From Aquipseudomonas alcaligenes (GTDB lineage: Bacteria; Pseudomonadota; Gammaproteobacteria; Pseudomonadales; Pseudomonadaceae), in assembly GCF_003205495.1 (NCBI RefSeq), contig NZ_QJRX01000008.1:62001-126000 (forward strand): a DNA stretch of 64,000 nucleotides, written 5' to 3'. The notes below the pieces were generated by a model. It searched no databases. It was not told the DNA's origin and was given only the letters and a program-made list of their open reading frames with translations. Numbering within the stretch: the stretch's first letter is position 1; each line of letters begins with the position of its first letter. The translations under genes were made by a program, and so were the position numbers. Shown piece by piece: positions 18,190-24,751 of this stretch.

Positions 18190-18830
18190 GGGTGAAGCTG
18201 TGGATAGTCTGGGGAGCCCCGGCGCACTGCCTAGTGCCCCGGGGCTTTTTCATGCCTGGTCAAAAAAGCTGCAGATTCAAGGGCTTGTGCACAAATGGCG
18301 GGGATGGCTCTGTGGGCGGCATGGGGATAAGTCGGCCCATCCCGCGGGCGGCGTGGCCTGCGGCCTGTTGCGCGTTTTTCAGCCAGCGCCCGGTGTCGGG
18401 TGGATATCCCCGAAAGTTGTGGATGAAACTGTGCGCAGGCTGGGGGATGGCCGCTGCGCGCCAGGCCTGCCGCGGGCTCCCGCGTTTCGCTCAGAAAACC
18501 AGCAATATCAAGCGCTTGTGCACAAAGACTGGGGATGAGGCTGTGGATAGCCGGCGGACTTATCGCTGTGCGCCAGGCCGGGCGCGGCCTGCAGCAACCT
18601 GGGCGTTTCCTGATCAGTCGTCCGGCCGGCGCGTCGCGGTGGATAAGGCCGGGGCGCAGGCTGGGATTCCTATCCCCGGGAAACGGGGAAAGAGCTGTGG
18701 ACAGTCTGCGGACTCCTTGCTGCAGCCCGCGCCTGGCGTGGGTTGCAGCGGTTCGCTCAGCAAATGCACAGCTACGTCGGGCTTGTGCACAGAGCCTGGG
18801 GATGGCCCTGTGGAAAAGCTCGGGAATAAC
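18190..18830. repeat. Noncoding block of degenerate repeats with near-DnaA-box motifs
   Basis: The ~700 bp between the GcvR-like gene and rarD holds no credible gene. It carries three copies of a unit starting TTGTGCACA(A/G) and running through GGGGATG and CTGTGG, at 18285, 18516 and 18783, plus further TGTGGA-containing pieces. Near matches to the DnaA box (TGTGNATAA) are TGTGGATAG (18199, 18542), TGTGGATGA (18419), GGTGGATAA (18639), TGTGGACAG (18696) and TGTGGAAAA (18809). TGTGCACAA is also one mismatch away on both strands. Role unknown; a DnaA-titrating or replication-linked site is one possibility. Confidence 0.6.
18215..18250 (+). terminator. Intrinsic terminator after GcvR-like gene
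   Basis: AGCCCCGG stem pairing with CCGGGGCT, extended by an inner GCAC/GTGC pairing around a TGCCTA loop and followed by TTTTT; 39 bp after the stop codon. Confidence 0.88.
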
Positions 18831-18876
18831 CGCGCCAGCCCCCGGCCGATCAGGCTTCGCCCGGGTTGGTCGTTTT

Positions 18877-19773
18877 CTAGGCGACCTGGCCGCGCCGGCG
18901 CAGGCCCAGCCAGATGTCCAGGCTGTAGATGAACAGCGCCGCCCAGATGCACACGAAGGACAGCAGCTTGCTCGATTCCAGCGTCTCGCCGAACAGCAGC
19001 ACCGCCTGCAGCAGCACCAGGGTGGGTGCGAGGTACTGCAGGAAGCCCAGGGTGGTGTAGGGCAGGTGGCGCGCCGCGGCGTTGAAGCACAGCAGCGGCA
19101 CCAGGGTGATGGGGCCGGCGGCGATCAGCCAGAGCGCCTCGCTGCTGCTCCAGAAGCCGGGCTGGGTGCTGGCTGCGGCCGGGTGCAACCACAGCCAGCC
19201 GAGCGCCAGCGGCAGCAGCAGCCAGGTTTCCACCACCAGGCCGGGCAGGGCGGCCACCGGCGCCTGCTTGCGGATCAGGCCGTAGAAGCCGAAGGTCAGC
19301 GCCAGCACCAGCGACACCCAGGGCAGGCTGCCGACCTGCCACAGCTGCTGCAGCACGCCGAGGGTGGCCAGGCCCACCGCCACCCACTGCAGGCGGCGCA
19401 GGCGCTCGCCGAGCAGCAGCATGCCGAGCAGCACGTTGATCAGCGGGTTGATGTAGTAGCCCAGGCTGGCCTCCAGCATGCGCCCGTTGTTCACCGCCCA
19501 GACATACACCAGCCAGTTGCTGGCGATCAGCAGGCCGCTGGCGGTGAGCACCGCCAGGCGCCTGGGGTTGTCGCGCAGCTCGCGCCACCAGCCGGGGTGT
19601 TTCCACAGCGCCAGCAGCAGCGCGCCGAACAGCGCCGACCAGATCGCCCGGTGGGCGATGATCTCCAGCGCTGGCACGGCCTGGATGGCCTTGAAGTACA
19701 GCGGGAACAGGCCCCAGATCAGATAGGCGGCGATGCCGAGGGCATAGCCGCGGCTGGGGTGGGCGGAAGGCAT
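18877..19773 (-). CDS. rarD: RarD-type EamA-family permease
   Basis: 298 residues with ten predicted membrane helices and the EamA/RarD duplication. Family-typical pieces are GIAAYLIWGLFPLYFKAI at the N-terminus, HRAIWSALFG and NWLVYVWAVNNGRMLEASLGYYINPLINVLLG. Inner-membrane drug/metabolite transporter superfamily; the RarD name comes from early chloramphenicol-related work and the true substrate is not established. Monocistronic on the minus strand; its downstream side faces the noncoding repeat block. Confidence 0.9.
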   Translation of the reverse strand: MPSAHPSRGYALGIAAYLIWGLFPLYFKAIQAVPALEIIAHRAIWSALFGALLLALWKHPGWWRELRDNPRRLAVLTASGLLIASNWLVYVWAVNNGRMLEASLGYYINPLINVLLGMLLLGERLRRLQWVAVGLATLGVLQQLWQVGSLPWVSLVLALTFGFYGLIRKQAPVAALPGLVVETWLLLPLALGWLWLHPAAASTQPGFWSSSEALWLIAAGPITLVPLLCFNAAARHLPYTTLGFLQYLAPTLVLLQAVLLFGETLESSKLLSFVCIWAALFIYSLDIWLGLRRRGQVA

Positions 19774-20040
19774 GGCAGTCCTTGATGGATAGGCGGCTAA
19801 CTAAAGACTGCTGATTCTAGTGCGGCCGGGTAGGGGTTGTCTGGATGATCAGCTTTGCTGGCGGGGTGGTGGTGCAAACTCGATGTCATGAAAGGTTTAC
19901 AGGCGTGCGGCTCGCCATGCTTCCCGGTTCGGTTTGGACCTGGGGCAGTTTCATCTGTCGATCAATGTGCACGTCAAGGAGGGGGCAGCGCGCTTCGCCC
20001 AGGATTGCCCACGAACTACTGGCAACACGGGCGCCGTGTG
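19774..20040. other. Intergenic region with a possible degraded EAL-domain fragment
   Basis: No intact gene here. On the plus strand a short stretch at about 19922-20015 reads LGQFHLSINVHVKEG then, after an apparent frame change, HELLATRAPCGRK. This resembles the F-H-[IL]-[SA]-[IV]-N-V segment of EAL (c-di-GMP phosphodiesterase) domains. It is short, so a remnant is possible but unproven. The rest of the region shows nothing recognisable. Confidence 0.3.
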
Positions 20041-20044
20041 GAAG

Positions 20045-20080
20045 AAAAAGTGCTCCGGATGGAATCCCATTCCGGAGCAC
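20045..20080 (-). terminator. Intrinsic terminator after glutaredoxin gene
   Basis: On the minus strand GTGCTCCGGA and TCCGGAGCAC form a 10 bp perfect stem around a ~11 nt loop (stem 20050-20080), followed by a T run (complement of 20045-20049); 10 bp after the glutaredoxin stop. Confidence 0.85.
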
Positions 20081-20089
20081 TCTGGCACA

Positions 20090-20344
20090 TCAGGCGTGCA
20101 GCAGTGCATCGAGCCCGCCCTTGTGGTCGAGGCTTGCCAGATCATCGAAACCCCCGACATGCACCTCACCCACGAAGATCTGCGGGACGGTTCTGCGCTG
20201 GGATCGCTGCAGCATTTCCGCCAGAGACTGTGGAGACTCCTCGACATTGATTTCGAGGGGGGTGACCCCCTTGCTCGCCAGCAGTCGCTTGGCACTCACG
20301 CAGTAAGGGCAGTGTCGGGTGGTGTAGATAGTCACTTGGCTCAT
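20090..20344 (-). CDS. grxC: Glutaredoxin 3-type (dithiol, CPYC)
   Basis: 84 residues, the length of GrxC. Active site CPYC at 12-15 following the strand VTIYTTRH, cis-Pro motif TVPQIFVGEVHVGGFDDL, and the glutathione-binding Gly-Gly. Reduces disulfides and glutathione mixed disulfides. It sits 13 bp after the AhpD-like gene and shares its terminator, so the two are cotranscribed. The genome probably has a separate housekeeping grxC, so the symbol is by family. Confidence 0.88.
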   Translation of the reverse strand: MSQVTIYTTRHCPYCVSAKRLLASKGVTPLEINVEESPQSLAEMLQRSQRRTVPQIFVGEVHVGGFDDLASLDHKGGLDALLHA

Positions 20345-20357
20345 GGTGGTTACCCTC

Positions 20358-20876
20358 CTAGCGTGCCGACGGCGGGAAATCGATATCGGTGGTGGCGATG
20401 TTGTTCAGGTAGTTGGTCAGGGTCAGCAGCGTGACCTGGGCCACCACCTCGACGATCTGGCCATCGCTGAGGCCGGCCTCGCGCGCTGCAGCGATCTGTT
20501 CGTCACTCAGTTGCCCGCGGCTTTCGGTGATCTGCTGCGCCAGCGTTGCGACCGCGCTGAGGGTACCGCTACGGGCTTGGCGAATGGCCTCGTCGTTCAA
20601 GCCAGCCTTGGCGCCAAAGAAGCTGTGTGCGGCCAGGCAGTAGTCACAACCGTTGACTTGCGAGGTGGCGAGGGCGACGACTTCGCGCTCGGCGGCGCTC
20701 AGCGAGCTTTTACCCAGGGCCTGGGCGAGTCCCAGGTAACCGCTGAGTGCGGCCGGGGAGTGGGCCAGGGTCTTGAATGCGTTGGGAATGAAGCCGAGAC
20801 CTTTCTGAATGCCTTCGAGGGCAGCGCGCGAGCCAGCGGGGGCCTGGTCCAGCGAGAGAGCGGCGATACGAGTCAT
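20358..20876 (-). CDS. Carboxymuconolactone decarboxylase-family (AhpD-like) protein
   Basis: 172 residues. The AhpD signature SQVNGCDYCLAAH gives the redox CxxC (C77, C80) and the His at 84. Peroxidase-related CMD proteins use this dithiol to reduce peroxides or pass electrons. The N-terminus IQKGLGFIPNAFKTLAHSP is typical of the ~180-residue peroxidase-related subgroup. First gene of an operon with a glutaredoxin, which would be a natural electron donor. Divergent from the AraC gene, the likely regulator. Confidence 0.88.
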   Translation of the reverse strand: MTRIAALSLDQAPAGSRAALEGIQKGLGFIPNAFKTLAHSPAALSGYLGLAQALGKSSLSAAEREVVALATSQVNGCDYCLAAHSFFGAKAGLNDEAIRQARSGTLSAVATLAQQITESRGQLSDEQIAAAREAGLSDGQIVEVVAQVTLLTLTNYLNNIATTDIDFPPSAR

Positions 20877-20959
20877 GGTAGTTCTCCAGTAGGTTGATTA
20901 ACCGGCTTGTCGATCAAGCTTGGAGTCCATACTAGGAAGGCTGTCTTTCCTTTCGGATT

Positions 20960-20989
20960 CAGATCGTCGAACTTATGCAACAGATCGTC
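20960..20989. promoter_or_regulatory. AraC-type direct repeats in divergent promoter
   Basis: CAGATCGTC occurs twice in the same orientation, at 20960 and 20981, exactly 21 bp apart (two helical turns), 17-46 bp upstream of the araC-type gene. Spaced direct repeats are the usual binding layout of AraC-family regulators. Confidence 0.55.
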
Positions 20990-21005
20990 TAAATCTGGGC
21001 GCGCC

Positions 21006-21830
21006 ATGGACCGTCTGTCGACACTGCTCAAACACTTCAACCTGCACGCTTCCACCTTTCACCAGGGTGGGTTCTGTGGAACGACCAGCCTTTATGGGCA
21101 GCACAGCGTCGGCCACGCCCATCTGCTGCGTTCGGGGCGCCTGGCCTTCAGGGACAAGCGCGGCCAGCTCACCGAGCTGACCGAGCCGAGCCTGATTCTG
21201 GCGGTGCGCCCGCAGGAGCATCAGCTGTTGGCGAGCGAGGCTGATGCCGCGGAGTTGGTGTGTGCCACCTTGCAGTTCGATGGCGGGGCCAGCAACCCGC
21301 TGACCCTGGCGTTGCCGGACTTCATCATCAAGCCGCTGCGCGAACTGCAGGGCCTCGATGGCACCCTCGACTGGCTATTCGATGAAGCCTTCGGCGCCGA
21401 GTGTGGGCGGGATGTCATCCTCAATCGCCTGTTCGAGCTGATGGTGATCCAGCTGCTGCGCCACCTCCTCGCCAGCCGCAGCATCGACTCCGGGATGATG
21501 GCCGGGTTGGCCAACCCTCAGTTGTCCCGCGCGCTCGTGGTCATCCACAACGAGCCTCAGCACAACTGGTCGGTGGCGGAACTGGCGAATCGCTCGGGCA
21601 TGTCGCGGGCGAGCTTTGCTGCGCACTTTCGCGAGACCGTGGGGGTCACCCCGGCGGATTACCTGGCGAACTGGCGCATCAGCCTGACGCAGAAGCGCCT
21701 GCGCGAGGGCCGTCCCATTGCCCTGATCGCCGATGAGGTCGGCTACGAAAGTCCGTCTGCGCTGGCCCGCACCTTTCGCCGCAAGGTCGGCGCAAGCCCG
21801 CGGGAATGGCTGCAGCAGAGCACGGCATGA
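21006..21830 (+). CDS. AraC-family regulator with cupin sensor domain
   Basis: 274 residues. The N-terminal half (about 1-165) matches the cupin-like AraC_binding/Cupin_6 domain (HQGGFCGTTSLYGQHSVGHAHLLRSGRL). The C-terminal double HTH follows (about 175-270; WSVAELANRSGMSRASFAAHFRETVGVTPADYLANWR, then IALIADEVGYESPSALARTFRRKVGASPREW). Divergent from the AhpD-like/glutaredoxin operon and probably its activator. The effector is unknown; relatives respond to aldehydes or reactive electrophiles. Confidence 0.9.
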   Translation: MDRLSTLLKHFNLHASTFHQGGFCGTTSLYGQHSVGHAHLLRSGRLAFRDKRGQLTELTEPSLILAVRPQEHQLLASEADAAELVCATLQFDGGASNPLTLALPDFIIKPLRELQGLDGTLDWLFDEAFGAECGRDVILNRLFELMVIQLLRHLLASRSIDSGMMAGLANPQLSRALVVIHNEPQHNWSVAELANRSGMSRASFAAHFRETVGVTPADYLANWRISLTQKRLREGRPIALIADEVGYESPSALARTFRRKVGASPREWLQQSTA

Positions 21831-21890
21831 TACCCGGCAGGCTTGCCCGTAACGGCAATGCGCGCGGGCCCGCGCCCCGCTCGTGGGCAG

Positions 21891-22775
21891 CTACAAATGC
21901 TCGCGGAGAAAATCGATGAAGGCCAGTGTCCGTGCCGAGCGTCGTCGCTCACGGCTGAACACGGCGCTGACCGGCAGCGCGGTGGTCTGGTAATCGTCGA
22001 GCACGCTACGCACGCGACCCTGTTCGACGTCCGCGGCGAACAGCCATTGTGGCGAGAGGGAAATGCCCAGGCCGCCAAGGACCATTTCCCGGATGGCCTC
22101 GCTGCTGTTGCTGGTGACGTTGCCGGTGATGGCGACAGCGAGCGCCTGCGCTCCGCGGGTGAAGTGCCAGCGGTCGTAGTGCTCCAGCAGGGTGAAGGCG
22201 ATGCAGTTGTGGCCTGCCAGTTCGGCGGGCTCGCGGGGCAGGCCGTGGCGTTCCAGATAGGCCGGCGCGGCATACACCCGCCGGGGGCTGCTGCCGAGGG
22301 ACACGGCTACCAGGCCCTCGCTCTTGACCACCCCGATGCGGATCGCCAGGTCGATGTTTTCCTTGAGCAGGTCTTCGTTCTGGTCGCTCAGGCGCAGGTC
22401 GATCCGCACCCCCGGATAGCGCTGCAGGAAACTCGCGATCAGCGGCGCAATGCTCAACCTCCCGTAGCTGACGGGTGCGGTGATGCGCAGCGGGCCGGCG
22501 ATCTGCTCCTGGCCGCTGGCGAAGCTGCGGGTGGCAGCGTCGAGCTGACCGAGGATGTCCTGGCAGTGCCTGTAGAAACCCTGCCCCTGGTCGGTGAGGG
22601 CCAGGTGCCGGGTGCTGCGGGCGAACACCGGGCCGCCCAGGTAGTGCTCCAGGGCACGGATCTGCTTGCTCACCGCGGGTTGCCCCATGTTCAGTTCGCG
22701 CGCGACCGCCGAGAACGAACCACGTTCCACCACGCGGACGAAGATGCGCATGCTGTCGAACAGATCCATCGCCAT
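21891..22775 (-). CDS. LysR-family regulator divergent from quinone oxidoreductase
   Basis: 294 residues, CrgA/AaeR-like LysR group: HTH MRIFVRVVERGSFSAVARELNMGQPAVSKQIRALEHYLGGPVFARSTR, then an effector domain starting GPLRITAPVSYGRLSIAPLI. The ATG at 22775 has GAGG nearby; an ATG two codons on (22769) is equally possible. Divergent, with a 101 bp gap, from the quinone oxidoreductase gene, its likely target. Confidence 0.9.
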   Translation of the reverse strand: MAMDLFDSMRIFVRVVERGSFSAVARELNMGQPAVSKQIRALEHYLGGPVFARSTRHLALTDQGQGFYRHCQDILGQLDAATRSFASGQEQIAGPLRITAPVSYGRLSIAPLIASFLQRYPGVRIDLRLSDQNEDLLKENIDLAIRIGVVKSEGLVAVSLGSSPRRVYAAPAYLERHGLPREPAELAGHNCIAFTLLEHYDRWHFTRGAQALAVAITGNVTSNSSEAIREMVLGGLGISLSPQWLFAADVEQGRVRSVLDDYQTTALPVSAVFSRERRRSARTLAFIDFLREHL

Positions 22776-22802
22776 TAGGCCTCTTCGAGGAATAAGTGAT
22801 AT

Positions 22803-22816
22803 GAAAATTTAGTTTC
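22803..22816. promoter_or_regulatory. LysR-type inverted repeat between lysR and oxidoreductase
   Basis: GAAA-N6-TTTC within an AT-rich stretch (22796-22820) that stands out from the GC-rich surroundings. Located 28-41 bp upstream of the LysR start and 61-74 bp upstream of the oxidoreductase ATG. Binding inferred from position. Confidence 0.35.
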
Positions 22817-22876
22817 TTATCGGAATGGGGAAGGCGGAGCAACCTGTAAGCGTCCACTCAATCAGAGGTTTCCGCC

Positions 22877-23878
22877 ATGAATCAGACCATGCTTGCTGCC
22901 ATCGCCGAATCCGCCCAGGCCCCGCTGGCCGTGCGCCACATCACTCGCCCTGTTCCTGGCAAGGGCCAGGTGCTGGTCAGGGTTCACGCTGCGGGGGTCA
23001 ACCCGCTCGATACCAAGATCGCCGCCGGCGCCGGCGCGCATGCTCGCCAGGCGTTGCCGGCGGTGCTCGGCCTGGACCTGGCCGGCACGGTCGTCGAGCT
23101 GGGCGAGGCGGTCGAGGGTTTCACCGCTGGCCAGGAGGTCTTCGGCATGGCCGGCGGTATCGGCGGCGCCCAGGGCACCATGGCCGAGTACATCGCCGTG
23201 GATGCCCGGCTGATCGCGGCAAAACCGCACGCACTGGGCATGCACGAGGCGGCCGCCTTGCCGCTGGTATTCATCACCGCCTGGGAAGGCCTGGTGGATC
23301 GCGCCAACGTCCGTGCCGGCCAGCGCGTGCTGGTCCATGGCGGTGCGGGTGGAGTCGGCCAGGTCGCCGTGCAACTGGCCAAGGCGCGCGGCGCCGAAGT
23401 CTACGCCACCGGTTCGGCGGCCAGTCTCGACTTCATTCGTTCGCTGGGGGCCACGGCCATCGACTACCAGACGCAGAGCGTGGAGTCCTACGTCGAGCAC
23501 TACACGGCCGGCGAAGGTTTCGACATCGTCTACGACACCGTGGGCGGCAGCACGCTGGATGCGTCGTTCCAGGCCGTGAAGCCTTATACCGGGCACGTCC
23601 TGAGTTGCCTCGGCTGGGGCCAGCACAGCCTTGCGCCGCTGTCGTTCAAGAGCGCCACCTACTCGGGCGTATTCACCCTCACTCCGCTGCTTACCGGCCA
23701 GGGGCGCGAGCACCACGGGGCCATCCTGCGCGAGGCCGCTGGGCTGGCCGATGCCGGGCAGCTGACCATTCGAGTCGATCCGCAGCAGTTTGCCCTGGAT
23801 GAGGTCAACGAGGCATTTCGCCAGGTTGCCGAGGGCCGCGGCCAGGGCAAGACGGTCATTCGCTTGGTGAATGAATAG
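22877..23878 (+). CDS. Zinc-type alcohol dehydrogenase-like quinone oxidoreductase
   Basis: 333 residues of the MDR superfamily. An N-terminal GroES-like domain (VNPLDTKIAAG) precedes the Rossmann motif VHGGAGGVGQVAVQLAKARGAEVYATGS (about residues 155-182). The catalytic zinc ligands of classical ADHs are absent, which fits the QOR/NADPH:quinone reductase group. Likely reduces quinones or alpha,beta-unsaturated carbonyls with NADPH. AGAGGTTTCCGCC precedes the ATG. Divergent from a LysR regulator. Confidence 0.88.
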   Translation: MNQTMLAAIAESAQAPLAVRHITRPVPGKGQVLVRVHAAGVNPLDTKIAAGAGAHARQALPAVLGLDLAGTVVELGEAVEGFTAGQEVFGMAGGIGGAQGTMAEYIAVDARLIAAKPHALGMHEAAALPLVFITAWEGLVDRANVRAGQRVLVHGGAGGVGQVAVQLAKARGAEVYATGSAASLDFIRSLGATAIDYQTQSVESYVEHYTAGEGFDIVYDTVGGSTLDASFQAVKPYTGHVLSCLGWGQHSLAPLSFKSATYSGVFTLTPLLTGQGREHHGAILREAAGLADAGQLTIRVDPQQFALDEVNEAFRQVAEGRGQGKTVIRLVNE

Positions 23879-23986
23879 TCGGCGCTGCTGTTCTAGCCAG
23901 GGCTTTCGGCCGAAAGAAACCCGTCATGGATATCTCTTGATCAGACGGGCAGCCGATTGCCCCTGTGCTCGACTGGGCATGTGACC

Positions 23987-24463
23987 TTACAGGCCCAGCT
24001 CCGACAGGCCCGGATGCTCATCCGGACGGCGACCCAGCGGCCAGCGGAACTTGCGCTCCGCCTCGGCGATGGGCAGGTCGTTGATGCAGGCGAAGCGGTG
24101 GGCCATCAGGCCGTTGTCGGCGAATTCCCAGTTCTCGTTGCCGTAGGAGCGGAACCAGTTGCCGGAGTCGTCGTGCCATTCGTAGGCGTAGCGCACGGCG
24201 ATGCGGTTCTCGGTGAAGGCCCACAACTCCTTGATCAGGCGGTACTCGTGTTCCTTCTGCCACTTGCGGGTGAGGAAGGCCTCGGCCTCGGCGCGGCTGG
24301 TGGCGAACTCCACGCGGTTGCGCCAGCGGGTGTCGGGGGTATAGGCGAGCGCCACCTTGCCGGCGTCGCGACTGTTCCAGCCGTCCTCGGCCAGGCGCAC
24401 CTTGAGCATGGCGGTCTCGCGGGTGAAGGGCGGCACCGGTTGGCGGATTTCGGGCGTGGACAT
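23987..24463 (-). CDS. DUF1348 / NTF2-like (SnoaL-fold) protein
   Basis: 158 residues, one cone-shaped NTF2-like fold. Conserved DUF1348 pieces: [49 protein letters not shown] and [18 protein letters not shown]. The start at 24463 is chosen over the ATG at 24469 because AGGAG would abut the latter. Last gene of a minus-strand set with a GST and a PNPOx/FNR fusion. Function unknown; the family is common in stress and detoxification neighbourhoods. Confidence 0.85.
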   Translation of the reverse strand: MSTPEIRQPVPPFTRETAMLKVRLAEDGWNSRDAGKVALAYTPDTRWRNRVEFATSRAEAEAFLTRKWQKEHEYRLIKELWAFTENRIAVRYAYEWHDDSGNWFRSYGNENWEFADNGLMAHRFACINDLPIAEAERKFRWPLGRRPDEHPGLSELGL

Positions 24464-24496
24464 GGGCATGCTCCTGTTGGCGAAGGTGATTGGTGC

Positions 24497-24736
24497 TCAG
24501 TGGCGCACGGCGCCGGCCTGCGGCTGGCGAATGCCGGTGCGCAGCGCGCGCCACAGGCTGGCCAGGCGGCCGGCCGAGGCGGCGGAGCAGGGGTGTTCCA
24601 GCGCCGCAGCCATCTGCGGCAGCAGCAGGTTCGCCTCCCACTCCATGGCGTCGCGGCTCGGCGACGAAGATGTGGGTGCGTCGTGCCACTGCACGGGCGT
24701 TTGCATTTGCCGGCTACGCCAATCGCTTCTGTTCAT
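24497..24736 (-). CDS. Small hypothetical protein (79 aa)
   Basis: 79 residues with no recognisable domain; Trp/Met-rich N-terminal half and a helical Ala/Leu-rich middle. A strong GAGGAGG sits 7 bases upstream of the ATG, and the gene fits tightly between its neighbours (15 bp after the PNPOx fusion, 33 bp before the DUF1348 gene), so it is probably translated. Function unknown. Confidence 0.55.
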   Translation of the reverse strand: MNRSDWRSRQMQTPVQWHDAPTSSSPSRDAMEWEANLLLPQMAAALEHPCSAASAGRLASLWRALRTGIRQPQAGAVRH

Positions 24737-24751
24737 CTCGCGGCCTCCTCG

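Noticed and set aside
18192..18932. Open frames of 116-416 codons in the repeat block and antisense to rarD
   Set aside because: Composition is low-complexity or rarD antisense, with no ribosome site or domain; repeats explain the open frames.
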